Of a stretch of DNA of 37,531 bases, positions 1 to 8,554 are shown one piece after another; within the stretch, counting starts at the first letter, position 1; the number at the start of each line of letters is the position of its first letter. A model generated the notes under the pieces. It was given only the letters and a program-made list of their open reading frames with translations. It made no database searches and had not been told where the DNA came from. A program made the position numbers and the translations under genes. The stretch lies in IMG/VR virus record IMGVR_UViG_3300044946_000060, positions 1-37,531 of that record; one strand, 5' to 3'. The DNA is from a virus.

Positions 1-127
1 TATACAGTCGCTGTATACGCCTTATATAGGTTCACCATTGCCGATGACGCTCCCCGATATCAGTGGTAAAACAGTATTTGATAGTACCAATAGGGTATCA
101 AAACAATTTATAATAACATATGATGGT
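1..127. repeat. Terminal direct repeat, left copy (circular join)
   Basis: Bases 1-127 are identical to 37405-37531. The copy lies inside a coding sequence that reads without interruption across the join. An exact 127-base overlap is a common graph-assembly k-mer length, so this is best read as the assembly overlap of a circular or circularly permuted genome rather than a true physical terminal repeat. Confidence 0.93.
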
Positions 128-181
128 TCAACGCCACCAAACATTGTAACGGCAGCGTGGAAAACATTCGCTTACGTTTAA
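1..181 (+). CDS. Virion-associated small protein, 3' part (continues from 37214)
   Basis: This is the end of a 123-residue protein that starts at 37214 and crosses the circular join. The frame is codon positions 2-4 onward and stops with TAA at 179-181. The C-terminal half contains a hydrophobic stretch FIITYDG and ends FAYV. It sits between the gp10-like stabilisation protein and the first ejection-type protein, the slot where P22 carries its tail-needle gene 26, but it is far shorter than gp26 and has no visible coiled-coil repeat, so I do not assign it as a needle. It is probably a small virion or tail-assembly protein. Confidence 0.8.
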   Translation, partial: IQSLYTPYIGSPLPMTLPDISGKTVFDSTNRVSKQFIITYDGSTPPNIVTAAWKTFAYV

Positions 182-200
182 AATAATGGATTATGACAAC

Positions 201-216
201 AGTCTAAGGACGGACT
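201..216 (+). promoter_or_regulatory. GGA-loop hairpin over the ribosome site of the 218 gene
   Basis: AGTCT pairs with GGACT (one G-U pair) around the six-base loop AAGGAC, which is also the ribosome-binding site of the gene starting at 218. The loop fits the ANGGAN form bound by CsrA/RsmA. The stem is only five pairs, so on its own this could be chance; it gains weight from similar leaders at 3990, 6910, 21582, 25365, 29297 and 31848. Confidence 0.4.
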
Positions 217-217
217 T

Positions 218-820
218 ATGAGTTGGTTAAGCAGTTTATTTAGTGGTTCGCCAAATCCGGCAAATTCCGCTATCCCCTATCTTCAACAAATCCCTGGTCA
301 AACTAGCCCTTATCTAGATCCTTTCTTCCAGGCTGGCAAAGGTATGTTAGATCCCTTAACGCAACAATACTCGCAATTGATGAGCAATCCAGGTGCTCGT
401 GTTAATGAAATTGGTGGGGAATTTGAGCATTCACCTGGTTACCAAGCATCGATTGATCAGGCCATGAAAGCTAGCAACAATGCTTCTGCCGCAGGAGGCA
501 TGGCCGGAACGCCACAAAATGAATATAACTCCATGAAGATGGCAACTGACTTATCTAATCAGGATTATTACAACTGGCTTGGTAACGCGCTAGGACTCTA
601 TAAAACTGGTTTGTCAGGTGGGCAGCAAATGGCTGGCATGGGGCTAAATGCTGGTAAAAGTATGGCGGATATTATTGCTCAAACATTATCCGGTGAAGCT
701 GGATATTCCTATGCTGGCCAAGCAGGTAAAAATCAGAATATGTATGGTTTTATGGGTGACTTAGCAAAAGCGATGGGTTCGGCAGTAGGTTGGGGAAATA
801 CACCAACACCAAGAGTATGA
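218..820 (+). CDS. Ejection-type virion protein (P22 gp7-like role)
   Basis: A 200-residue protein rich in Gly, Ala, Met, Asn and Gln. It starts with a hydrophobic MSWLSSLFSG segment, then has a helical region with the pattern SAAGGMAGTPQNEYN followed by LSNQDYYNWL and repeated G-L/M-N-A-G segments. This pattern is typical of small DNA-ejection proteins found after the connector genes in P22-like phages. It opens a three-gene block (218, 834, 2009) that matches P22 genes 7, 20 and 16 in order and rising size. The start is supported by AAGGA seven bases upstream. The assignment rests on composition and position rather than a catalytic motif. Confidence 0.65.
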   Translation: MSWLSSLFSGSPNPANSAIPYLQQIPGQTSPYLDPFFQAGKGMLDPLTQQYSQLMSNPGARVNEIGGEFEHSPGYQASIDQAMKASNNASAAGGMAGTPQNEYNSMKMATDLSNQDYYNWLGNALGLYKTGLSGGQQMAGMGLNAGKSMADIIAQTLSGEAGYSYAGQAGKNQNMYGFMGDLAKAMGSAVGWGNTPTPRV

Positions 821-833
821 GGAGTAATAATAA

Positions 834-2009
834 ATGAGCTTTACACTATGGGTTCCGCCCATGCTTACGCGCGCTCAGTCAGGAGGCATACCGGATATTT
901 TTGGAAATCTTCTGAGCGGTTATCAGGAAGGGCAAAAAGCTAAGTATCTGAAACCTAGTCTTGAAGAAGCATTGAAGAAGGCGCAGATAGCTAATAAGCA
1001 TGCTGAACTTGCTAACACGCACGCAAAGATGGCTAATGATTACTACAAGCCGCTTAATGATTCGCTGTTGGAATTGAGACAAGCCCAGACTGGGGAAGCA
1101 CAAGCTAAGGCACAAAAGGCAAAGCTCATACAGGCGATGCAAGCGCAATTACTGGGTGGTGGTAATCCTGAAGCAATGCAGGGCGGTGAACAAGGCAATG
1201 GGCAGATGCAGCCAAACTTATCACCTTATATCGCAAATGCAGCAGCAAACGGTAATGGCGCACCGTCTGAACAAGGGCAATACGCACTTAATGATGAGCA
1301 AATGGCGCGGTTATATAAAGCTATGCCACCTCCTCAAAATTCTCAAAGACAAAATCCCCAGGGCATGCAATCTTCAGACTATGCCAAAAATGCGATGATT
1401 TCACATCTTCTTGGGCTTGGTCAACCACAAGTAGTGCAAGATGCGAGCGGCAAATACATAGCTACTTCGCCTTTGGGAAATGCCGATACTGGGGTCAGTG
1501 GTTTAAGTGAAAAAGACAAGGCACGGGAAAAAGAATCAGCAAAAATAAATGCTCAAAAAGATTTGGCGGACTTTAAAACATCTTCGCAAGCACAACAAGA
1601 TCTTCCTGTGCTTCAAAACGCTTTGAAATCTGCTTATCGTATGAGAGATATTATAAAAAATAGGCCAGGATTTTGGGGACATTATATAGCACCAGAACTA
1701 TTTGCTAAAAGAGCCGATGATCCTTTAGTGGGAGAATTTCAAGGACGTTTAGTGCCTCAAATTGCTGAGATAGAAAAACAATTATCAGTCAAAGGTAATC
1801 AACTTGCCCTTAAAACTGCCAATCAAAAAGTGCCGTTATTTTCTGATTCTCAGACAACAGCTTTAGGAAAAGCTGATGCAATGATTGAATCTTTAATTGA
1901 TAGAATCAAAGAAACTGAGAATTTATCAGGTGGCGTTATACGCAGAGGTAACAAACGTTTTAAACGCGTTAATGGCGAATGGCATGAGCTTGAAAAGGAT
2001 GAGCGATAA
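834..2009 (+). CDS. Ejection-type virion protein (P22 gp20-like role)
   Basis: A 391-residue protein with an N-terminal LSGYQEGQKAKYLKP segment, then a long Ala/Lys/Gln-rich helix (about residues 40-105) likely to form a coiled coil, a low-complexity Gln/Asn/Gly/Pro linker (about 110-175), and a second charged helical half ending in a basic tail. Helix-rich, linker-separated architecture is usual for phage ejection proteins, which are carried in the head and delivered with DNA. GAGGAG lies upstream of the ATG, and the stop overlaps the start of the next gene by one base, indicating translational coupling. No enzymatic motif is visible. Confidence 0.6.
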   Translation: MSFTLWVPPMLTRAQSGGIPDIFGNLLSGYQEGQKAKYLKPSLEEALKKAQIANKHAELANTHAKMANDYYKPLNDSLLELRQAQTGEAQAKAQKAKLIQAMQAQLLGGGNPEAMQGGEQGNGQMQPNLSPYIANAAANGNGAPSEQGQYALNDEQMARLYKAMPPPQNSQRQNPQGMQSSDYAKNAMISHLLGLGQPQVVQDASGKYIATSPLGNADTGVSGLSEKDKAREKESAKINAQKDLADFKTSSQAQQDLPVLQNALKSAYRMRDIIKNRPGFWGHYIAPELFAKRADDPLVGEFQGRLVPQIAEIEKQLSVKGNQLALKTANQKVPLFSDSQTTALGKADAMIESLIDRIKETENLSGGVIRRGNKRFKRVNGEWHELEKDER

Positions 2010-3979
2010 TGAAAAAAGTTACCGATAAGTCGCTTATTGATTCATTAAATCAAGAATATGACGATTCATCAGAAAAGCTTAATGAATCACCAATCGACTA
2101 TGTTTCAGGAGAATCAAAAGGTGTTGGTGGGATCGCTTCTGACGCGCTTAACAAAGCAATTGAACTTGCTTTAGGATTGCCAGGGGCTATTGCCAACATA
2201 CCTAGTGAAGTTTATGGAGCAACAAAGCAATCACTAATAAACCCTAAACGCGCGTCACAAAATATTCTTGGTGGCTTTGGACAACTAGGACACGGGGTCT
2301 TGAGTGCTCCTGCTAATGCTCGTGATTATTTAGTGAAAAAGGATCTTCTTTCTCAAGGATCGCCAAGCTTGAGACTTCCAGAATCATCATTGCCTAAAGA
2401 TTATAACTATGCTGAAGCATTAGGCGCGCATGGCCAACAAGCAGGAGATGAGCTATTACGTAGTCTGCCAAGCAGTATAGCCATGGCACCATTAGGCGAA
2501 GGTTTAACCGCTTTAGATGAATCCATGGCACCAATGCTTGCAAAGACTGGTAAAGTAAGCAAAGCCAATAGACTAGGCGCTGAAAGAGATCTTGCTAAGG
2601 CTGCTTATGAACAAGATCAAGCGTTAGTTGACGCGCTACTTAAGAAACACGCCGAAGAAGGCACAGGGCTTAATAAACCAGAAACTATTACTCGACAGAT
2701 GAATGAGAACGCAAGGAAAATTCAAGAGTTACATCCTGCTACGCAAATACCGGAAGAAAACCTACAAAACCTATTAAACTGGCCTACGGGTGAAGACTTA
2801 GTGCCTAATGCTATGAAAGCTAAAGATATGCAGCTTCGCGAAATAGAGCATTATATAGGCAAAGGGAAAGCTCATGATGTGGAATTGGCTAGTGAAATCA
2901 ACAATTCAGTAAAACAGGCAAAACAGCACATTCAAAAAAATTACTACGAGCCAGTTGAAGAATATACTAAAAATAATTACGTGCAATTACCGCGTACTCC
3001 TGACGTAGTAGAAATTGAAAAAGAGCTAGAGAAAATAAGTAAATCCCCAGAATTCAAACAATCACCTGGTTTTGACAAATTAAAACAGGAACTTATTAAA
3101 CAGCGTTCTAAAACAGATTTAGTACCTGCTCACGATTTCGTTAAACAATGGAAAGAAACCAAGCAAGCGGCAGCTAAAGCACGTAGAAAAGGTTATCAAG
3201 AGGGTGGAGAAAGCCAAGCATATTGGCAAGATCAGGCAGAAAATCTAAAACAATTAGCAGACAAACAATTACAAGTATTGCAACATCATTTGCCGCCAGA
3301 ACATTTCAATAAGTTAATGCAAGCTAATAAACTTTGGAAAGAAGAAATAACCCCATTTTATGGTAATAAAATCTATGAGCAAGCCAAAAAACTTGGGCGC
3401 GTCGATGTATCAAATATTATGCACGAAGTAAGAGGGCATGGTATGGGTCAAGATAAAATGCGTGAGTTACTATTATCCAATCCTAAATTGACAAAATTGG
3501 CAATTGGACATTCTTACGCAAAAGCACCAGAGAAATTATTAACTGCTGGTGAAAATGAACAAGAATTTATTGCAAAACTCCCACAGCTTCAAGGCATGCT
3601 CGAACGTCTAAAAGGCCACAACCGCAATATAGAAATCGCCAAGGCTCACGAAAACATATTAAAAGCAAATCGCGCGCGCACAGAAGGCGTCCATCAAGAA
3701 TTATTTAAAACCCAAAAAGAACGCCAACATGCGATAGCTGAAACAGAACGCTTGAATCAACACAACATTGATCTAGGAAATAAGAGGCAAGAACTTGAAG
3801 AAAGTTTCAAGAATAAAGACATTTCCAAAGAAAAATACGAAAAATTAGATAAAGAACATCAAGAGACCATAAAAAATAATAATCGCTTATTGAGAACAAT
3901 TAAAAAAGGCTTGGGTTATGGAGCCGCCGCAATTGGCGGTTTCGAAGCACAAGACATAATCAGGAAATTGTTAGGATAA
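2009..3979 (+). CDS. Large ejection protein (P22 gp16-like role)
   Basis: A 656-residue protein. Residues about 37-115 are hydrophobic and Gly/Ala-rich (ALNKAIELALGLPGAIANIP, ILGGFGQLGHGVL), suitable for membrane interaction. The middle and C-terminal parts (about 190-640) are long charged helices with coiled-coil character, and the extreme C terminus has a short hydrophobic GYGAAAIGGF segment. Size and place match P22 gp16 (about 609 residues), which is released into the cell during infection. I see no lytic transglycosylase or peptidase motif. It overlaps the preceding gene by one base. Confidence 0.6.
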   Translation: MKKVTDKSLIDSLNQEYDDSSEKLNESPIDYVSGESKGVGGIASDALNKAIELALGLPGAIANIPSEVYGATKQSLINPKRASQNILGGFGQLGHGVLSAPANARDYLVKKDLLSQGSPSLRLPESSLPKDYNYAEALGAHGQQAGDELLRSLPSSIAMAPLGEGLTALDESMAPMLAKTGKVSKANRLGAERDLAKAAYEQDQALVDALLKKHAEEGTGLNKPETITRQMNENARKIQELHPATQIPEENLQNLLNWPTGEDLVPNAMKAKDMQLREIEHYIGKGKAHDVELASEINNSVKQAKQHIQKNYYEPVEEYTKNNYVQLPRTPDVVEIEKELEKISKSPEFKQSPGFDKLKQELIKQRSKTDLVPAHDFVKQWKETKQAAAKARRKGYQEGGESQAYWQDQAENLKQLADKQLQVLQHHLPPEHFNKLMQANKLWKEEITPFYGNKIYEQAKKLGRVDVSNIMHEVRGHGMGQDKMRELLLSNPKLTKLAIGHSYAKAPEKLLTAGENEQEFIAKLPQLQGMLERLKGHNRNIEIAKAHENILKANRARTEGVHQELFKTQKERQHAIAETERLNQHNIDLGNKRQELEESFKNKDISKEKYEKLDKEHQETIKNNNRLLRTIKKGLGYGAAAIGGFEAQDIIRKLLG

Positions 3980-3989
3980 TAATAACGCA

Positions 3990-4002
3990 GCAAAGGATTT
4001 GC
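3990..4002 (+). promoter_or_regulatory. GGA-loop hairpin over the ribosome site of the 4004 gene
   Basis: GCAAA and TTTGC flank GGA directly before the ATG at 4004, with the AAGGA ribosome site inside the structure. Opening the innermost pair gives loop AGGAT. This is one of a series of GGA-containing loops in front of virion-region genes. Confidence 0.4.
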
Positions 4003-4003
4003 A

Positions 4004-4312
4004 ATGCTAGAAAATACAATACTCCAAAAAACTACATTATTAGATTTTGACGTGTCTTACCAACCCCACAGACCCTATCTAACATTTATCATAAAAGACA
4101 GAAAGTGCGAAAAATGTTCGAAAGACATATTAATGACATTAGGGAGCTTGCACCCATTCAAGGGCTTTATGTGTGTAATACAGTGCGAATTAAACTGTCA
4201 CAGGCTCTCGCAGAAAGTAACCACGGAGTTTATTTTAGGTATTAGCGATAGGGAAGTTATCAGCGTTGCGAAAAAATTTCGTAGGCATCAGAAGAACAAG
4301 CTTAAGGACTAG
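4004..4312 (+). CDS. Small cysteine-containing protein of unknown function
   Basis: A 102-residue basic protein not recognised. It has a CEKC pair near residue 35, then further Cys and His residues (FMCVIQCELNCHRL), so metal binding is possible. The C terminus is strongly basic (KKFRRHQKNKLKD). It sits between the ejection-protein block and the tail-collar gene, which suggests a morphogenesis or accessory role. Its last codons contribute the first GGA motif of the unusual leader that follows. The start is chosen for the AAGGA six bases upstream. Confidence 0.6.
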   Translation: MLENTILQKTTLLDFDVSYQPHRPYLTFIIKDRKCEKCSKDILMTLGSLHPFKGFMCVIQCELNCHRLSQKVTTEFILGISDREVISVAKKFRRHQKNKLKD

Positions 4313-4385
4313 CAGGAAGATAGCGGGAAATAGGGAAATCATAAGGAAATCGGGAACACTACGGAAACAACCCAAGGATTAGGGA
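4306..4385 (+). promoter_or_regulatory. Leader with nine GGA motifs before the collar gene
   Basis: GGA begins at 4306, 4315, 4326, 4334, 4345, 4353, 4363, 4376 and 4383, about every 7-13 bases, ending seven bases before the ATG at 4392. Only one is needed as a ribosome site. The strand is purine-rich (GGGAAAT, AAGGAAAT, CGGGAAC). Arrays of GGA are how CsrA-binding RNAs are built, and this phage encodes a CsrA. CCC (4371-4373) can pair with GGG (4382-4384) around AAGGATTA. A simpler reading is a run of degenerate ribosome sites. Confidence 0.45.
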
Positions 4386-4391
4386 ACTACA

Positions 4392-6434
4392 ATGTCAATT
4401 AATACATCGCTGCTAATCGCAGCACCCATGCTGCAAGATGCCCTGGTAGCTAAAAACGGTTCGCCACTAGTGGACGGCGTCGTCACTTGCTATCAAGATA
4501 ACAGCCGGACAACATTGAAAAACTGGTACTATCAATCTGGCACCCCAGGTAACTACACCTACATAACGTTGCCTAACCCGCTGACATTAAGCGCCGCTGG
4601 TACAATCTGTGATATTAACGGCGTAGACACCATACCGTTTTTCTATCCCTATGATGAGAACGACGATGCTGTGTCACAGCCATACTATATTACCGTCGTA
4701 GACCAATTTGGAACGTTGCAATTTACACGTGCGAACTTTCCTTTTGTTAGAACTTCAACCACTCCCGTGATCCCTCAAATAGAAACATTCAATAATTTGA
4801 TTATCAATAATGGGTTCTGGCGTAATATTCAGCCTAACTATATTAACCAAACACTGGTTAGTGTTGCGCTTAATACTTATGCAGTGGGCGGTGTTGTGAA
4901 TGTTGTTGTAGCACCGAGTCAACATGATGGTCTTACCATGCCAGATATACGTTTTCTCAAAAACAATACCAGTGCCACGGACACGGTAACATTTACACCG
5001 TTTCCCGCATCAAATAGTCCGGTGATCTCACTGGCTGGTACGCCATACACCACCCCAGAATATTATATTAATCATCAATGCACCTCAGTTGGAAGCGGTG
5101 AAACGCAAAAATGCTATCAATTTCCAATCGCATTACATCTTAATAACTTGGCGAATTTACCTTTTACGGTTTCTATACAAGCGCAGTGGGGCGGTTCAGG
5201 TTCCCAGGTGATACAATTAAACTTACTGCAATTTACGGGGACTGGCACAACTTCGCCAGCACCCATTAGGATTGGCGGTACGTCGATTACGCTAACCACT
5301 GCATGGACTAACTATAATCTCATAGATGTATTCCCATCGATAGTAGGTCTACCATTAGGTCTTGGCGAAGATGACGCATTCTATTTGCAAGTGCAAATGC
5401 CCTTTAACGCTTCATGCGCGATTAATTTTACGAAACCGAGTTTATATTTAACTACTGAAGCATTACCTGTTAATGACTTTCAACTCTACGATCAGGTAGC
5501 GGCGATAACTAATAGCCCACGTGTAGGAGATACGCGCTCTGGTTATAACAGCTTTTATTATTTCGGTTGGCTACCCATGAACAATGGCCTAATAGGCTTG
5601 ACCAATCCTGGCAGTAGCACGGCTTACGTACGCGCGAATTCTGATACCTGGAAACTATTTAATCTATTATGGACAATAGGCAAAACCTACGATACCGGAA
5701 GCAATTTTAACCGTCTGTTCCCAATGTACACGAATACTGCTGGCACACTTGCTCTTACCAATTATGGTTCAACAGCATATGGCGATTTCACGACATCATC
5801 ACCATCTCGTGCTCTAAGTCTGCCGTATCAAATGGGTTTAGTCATGATGGGTACTGTTCCATTAGCAGCGTTGCTACAAGCTAATAGTACTTTTACTGGC
5901 TATCAGGTGCCAGTTACCGCCTCTAATGGCTCGCCAGCATTGACGTTTAATTATACCAATACGCTTAATTTCGGCATATTTCTAGGTGCTACAATATCTT
6001 TTCAAGCGACCGGAAGTTTGCCCGATGCTATACAAGCAAATGCGATTTACTATGCGATCCCAAGTACTGGTACTGCGGGACAATTCACAATAGCCACAAC
6101 ATTTGCAAATGCGATAGCGGGCACTGCGATAGCTTACGGCACAACTTCAGGCTCAAATATTGTCGCCTATTTATTCCAAGCAGCGTCGAGTACTGGCGAA
6201 TATGGGCATATGGAGCTACTCAATGAAATGAAACAGCATACACATAATACTTTACTATCAAATTATAGTTATCTAACCGAAAGCACAAGCGGTAGCACAG
6301 GGTGGCCTTCTGGCACATCTGCGCACACATCGTCGTTAGATTCAACCACAGGTAATGTAACAAGCTTAGGCACTCAACAAGCATTTAACGTCACGCAACC
6401 AGGCGTATTTGCGAATATTTATATTAAGTTGTAA
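4392..6434 (+). CDS. Tail collar / receptor-type tail protein
   Basis: A 680-residue protein. The first about 115 residues form a compact domain (MLQDALVAKNGSPLVDGVVT to FPFVRT) that resembles virion-attachment domains of tail proteins. A beta-rich middle of about 250 residues follows. The C-terminal third looks like a phage tail-collar domain: a LYDQV...PRVGDTRSGYNSFYYFGWLPMNNG region, then ending with H-x-H (QHTHNTLL, about residue 616) and a Ser/Thr/Gly-rich tip. It is probably a trimeric adsorption protein. Its leader has the nine-GGA array. No endosialidase or hydrolase motif is seen. Confidence 0.7.
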   Translation: MSINTSLLIAAPMLQDALVAKNGSPLVDGVVTCYQDNSRTTLKNWYYQSGTPGNYTYITLPNPLTLSAAGTICDINGVDTIPFFYPYDENDDAVSQPYYITVVDQFGTLQFTRANFPFVRTSTTPVIPQIETFNNLIINNGFWRNIQPNYINQTLVSVALNTYAVGGVVNVVVAPSQHDGLTMPDIRFLKNNTSATDTVTFTPFPASNSPVISLAGTPYTTPEYYINHQCTSVGSGETQKCYQFPIALHLNNLANLPFTVSIQAQWGGSGSQVIQLNLLQFTGTGTTSPAPIRIGGTSITLTTAWTNYNLIDVFPSIVGLPLGLGEDDAFYLQVQMPFNASCAINFTKPSLYLTTEALPVNDFQLYDQVAAITNSPRVGDTRSGYNSFYYFGWLPMNNGLIGLTNPGSSTAYVRANSDTWKLFNLLWTIGKTYDTGSNFNRLFPMYTNTAGTLALTNYGSTAYGDFTTSSPSRALSLPYQMGLVMMGTVPLAALLQANSTFTGYQVPVTASNGSPALTFNYTNTLNFGIFLGATISFQATGSLPDAIQANAIYYAIPSTGTAGQFTIATTFANAIAGTAIAYGTTSGSNIVAYLFQAASSTGEYGHMELLNEMKQHTHNTLLSNYSYLTESTSGSTGWPSGTSAHTSSLDSTTGNVTSLGTQQAFNVTQPGVFANIYIKL

Positions 6435-6536
6435 TTGCAAACTGTGAGATAATATTATATGTCGATATGATAAACATGATGTTTGGATATGTCGAAAATT
6501 TAGGATTTTTTACCCATATACATAAGGACATGGACT

Positions 6537-6902
6537 ATGAGCACCGAATTAGCATTTGGGCGTGACATGCAAGGTTATAATGCCTATGCTCCGCAATTTC
6601 CTACCGATATTTTCACCGCTACTTTAGCCGCGAGCACCGCAGAATCAATCACAATACCGTCGAATTATCCTGTGTGGATTATGTACGTGCGTCTACAGCC
6701 TAATGGTTGGTGTTGGGTATCTCGTAAAACAACCGCAGCCGTACCCGCGGGTGGCACTCTCGCTGCTGCATCCTCAGAACTTATCGCGGGCACCATTGAA
6801 TATAGACGCTTGGTTTACGCAAAAGATGTAATTAGTTTTATCACCGCAAATACTACGTGCGATATTTCGGTAAGCCTGTATAACGCTTCTGCCAGACAGT
6901 AG
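6537..6902 (+). CDS. Small virion surface protein
   Basis: A 121-residue all-beta protein. The opening AFGRDMQGYNAYAPQFPTDIFTATLA and the Ala-rich segments that follow resemble a small structural protein family I recognise from podovirus genomes, whose exact position in the virion is not known to me. It lies between the collar protein and the fibre-like proteins. The AAGGAC ribosome site (6524-6529) is flanked by CAT and ATG, a three-pair stem around the hexamer, a weak member of the leader-hairpin series. An upstream ATG at 6530 is out of frame and soon stops. Confidence 0.6.
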   Translation: MSTELAFGRDMQGYNAYAPQFPTDIFTATLAASTAESITIPSNYPVWIMYVRLQPNGWCWVSRKTTAAVPAGGTLAAASSELIAGTIEYRRLVYAKDVISFITANTTCDISVSLYNASARQ

Positions 6903-6909
6903 CAGCGAG

Positions 6910-6942
6910 TAAAACGGATTTTATACACTAAAAAGGATTTTA
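6910..6942 (+). promoter_or_regulatory. Tandem GGA-loop hairpins before the 6946 gene
   Basis: Two hairpins lie five bases apart. The first is TAAAA-CGGA-TTTTA (6910-6923) and the second TAAAA-AGGA-TTTTA (6929-6942). Opening the last A-T pair gives loops ACGGAT and AAGGAT, both fitting ANGGAN. The second holds the ribosome site for the ATG at 6946. Identical stems with different loop bases in tandem are hard to explain as plain ribosome-site variation. Confidence 0.5.
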
Positions 6943-6945
6943 AAC

Positions 6946-8469
6946 ATGGCCGTCGAGGAAATGATCACATCGTTGCCAACCGTAACGTCAGCAACACTTA
7001 ACGACATAATTTACGCGGTTCAAGGTTATGTGTCTCCTACGCAACTAGGAACATCCGTACAAGAAACCTTGCAACAGGTTTACACGCTCTTTCAGTCAAA
7101 CATTATTTTGTTTAACTCGGGAAATCCAAACGGCGCTGTAGCAGGTAGTACATATCAGTTCTGCTGGGATACTTTAGACGCAATACTCTATATATGTACG
7201 ACTACTGGCACCGCATCTACGGCTGTGTGGACACGCGCAGATATCAACAGCGGCTATACTACGACAGTGACCGCGGCATCAACTACCACACTTACCGCGC
7301 TAAGCTATTATTGGCAGTTCTTCACGGGTTCCACAACACAAACGGTCGTCATGCCTATTACTAGTACGCTCGCACTAGGCGTCTCATGGTCGATAGTAAA
7401 TAATTCCTCTGGCACCGTGACGATACAGTCATCAGGCGGCAATACCATCACAACGTTAGCAGCGGGACAGGTCGCTATAGTCACGTGTATATTAACATCC
7501 GGCACTACGGCTACATCATGGAACGCTATAGTTTCGGCCATGGGCGGCGGCGTGACGTCAATTACGGGCACTGCACATCAAGTCATCGCTTCGGCTTCCA
7601 CAGGTGCAATAACCCTGAGCACGCCTCAAAACATTGACACCACAAGTACGCCAACATTTGGTGGCCTTACGTTAACAGCCGCATTGACACCGCCAAATGG
7701 TGGCCTTGGGATTGCCACAGTACCCACTAATGGTCAAATCCCGATAGGTAATGGTACAAACTATACCGCAGGCACCCTAACCGCTGGAACTGGGATCTCT
7801 GTCGTAAACGCCTCTGGCAGCATAACCATAAATGCCACAACTGGTGGGGTCACATCCATAACCGGCACGGCAAACCAGATCATAGCTTCCTCACCTACGG
7901 GCGCTATCACGCTGAGCACACCGCAGAACATCAATACCACTTCTTCACCAACGTTCGCGGCATTGACGTTAAGCGCGCCATTAGTACCAGGCAGTGGCGG
8001 CCTAGGAATCGCGACAACCCCAACAAACGGCCAAATACCTATCGGCAATGGCACGAACTACACAGCAGCAACCTTAACAGCGGGCACGGGGATCTCAATA
8101 GGTAATGGCGTTGGCACTGTTACTGTAACGGCAACAGGTATCTCAATTGGTTGGAATGGTGTTAGCGGTACAACACAAGCGGCCGCGGTGAATAGCGGAT
8201 ATGTTATACAAAACGCCTCGCAAACTACAGTGACGCTACCTGCCACCGCTGCGATTGGTTCAATAGTCATTGTCACTGGTTTAGGCGCAGGTGGTTTTAT
8301 TTTAGCAGCAAATACAGGACAAACCATCAAGATGGCAGCGAACACGACATCAAGTGGTGGCTCATTAACCAGCGCTGAACAATACGATTGCGTCACAGTT
8401 GTGTGTGTGGTTGCTAATACCACGTGGGCTGTGACTTCAGGGATCACAACAGGATTTACGATTGCATAG
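6946..8469 (+). CDS. Fibre-like virion protein with two 99-residue repeats
   Basis: A 507-residue Gly/Thr/Ser/Ala-rich protein. An N-terminal domain (about 1-115) carries QVYTLFQ and a GSTYQFCWDTLDAILYICT segment common in phage fibre proteins. A beta-rich section follows, then two tandem repeats starting at V203 and V302, each opening with GVTSITGTA and containing NGQIPIGNGTNYTA and LTAGTGIS. The last about 110 residues form a different globular tip. Such repeats form extended trimeric fibres. It is likely a side fibre or head decoration fibre; the receptor cannot be inferred. Confidence 0.65.
   Translation: MAVEEMITSLPTVTSATLNDIIYAVQGYVSPTQLGTSVQETLQQVYTLFQSNIILFNSGNPNGAVAGSTYQFCWDTLDAILYICTTTGTASTAVWTRADINSGYTTTVTAASTTTLTALSYYWQFFTGSTTQTVVMPITSTLALGVSWSIVNNSSGTVTIQSSGGNTITTLAAGQVAIVTCILTSGTTATSWNAIVSAMGGGVTSITGTAHQVIASASTGAITLSTPQNIDTTSTPTFGGLTLTAALTPPNGGLGIATVPTNGQIPIGNGTNYTAGTLTAGTGISVVNASGSITINATTGGVTSITGTANQIIASSPTGAITLSTPQNINTTSSPTFAALTLSAPLVPGSGGLGIATTPTNGQIPIGNGTNYTAATLTAGTGISIGNGVGTVTVTATGISIGWNGVSGTTQAAAVNSGYVIQNASQTTVTLPATAAIGSIVIVTGLGAGGFILAANTGQTIKMAANTTSSGGSLTSAEQYDCVTVVCVVANTTWAVTSGITTGFTIA
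7552..8136 (+). repeat. Tandem 99-codon repeat inside the fibre gene
   Basis: Unit one begins at 7552 and unit two at 7849, a period of 297 bases. The encoded repeats are nearly the same over long blocks (LSTPQNI, GGLGIAT, PTNGQIPIGNGTNYTA, LTAGTGIS), while the DNA differs at many third positions, for example in the codons for NGQIPIGN. The protein repeat is kept while nucleotide identity is lowered, which would limit recombination between the copies. Confidence 0.8.
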
Positions 8470-8473
8470 AAAG

Positions 8474-8505
8474 TTCTGTCAGATTCTGTCAGATATTCTG
8501 TCAGA
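8474..8505. repeat. Triple 10-bp repeat between two fibre genes
   Basis: TTCTGTCAGA occurs at 8474-8483, 8484-8493 and 8496-8505, directly after the stop of the 6946 gene, followed by the 12-bp perfect palindrome TAGAACGTTCTA at 8509-8520. The spacer before the next gene is only 85 bp. It could be a protein-binding site, a processing site or a slippage-prone element. I see no T-run that would make it a standard terminator. Confidence 0.75.
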
Positions 8506-8554
8506 ACATAGAACGTTCTACGTGAAACATGCAAACACATCAAGGAGTATAATT

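Noticed and set aside
1-17. Perfect TATACAG-TCG-CTGTATA inverted repeat at the very start (and again at 37405)
   Set aside because: It lies inside a coding frame and its position at the contig end follows from where the circle was opened; no evidence for a cos or telomere site.
4325-4385. Four GGG runs as a G-quadruplex
   Set aside because: Loops between the runs would be too long and uneven; the GGA array explains the pattern better.
7308-8543. Long open frames on the minus strand opposite the fibre gene (up to 161 residues)
   Set aside because: They are shadows produced by Gly/Thr/Ala-rich codons of the plus-strand gene, lack ribosome sites and have improbable Val/Pro-rich composition.
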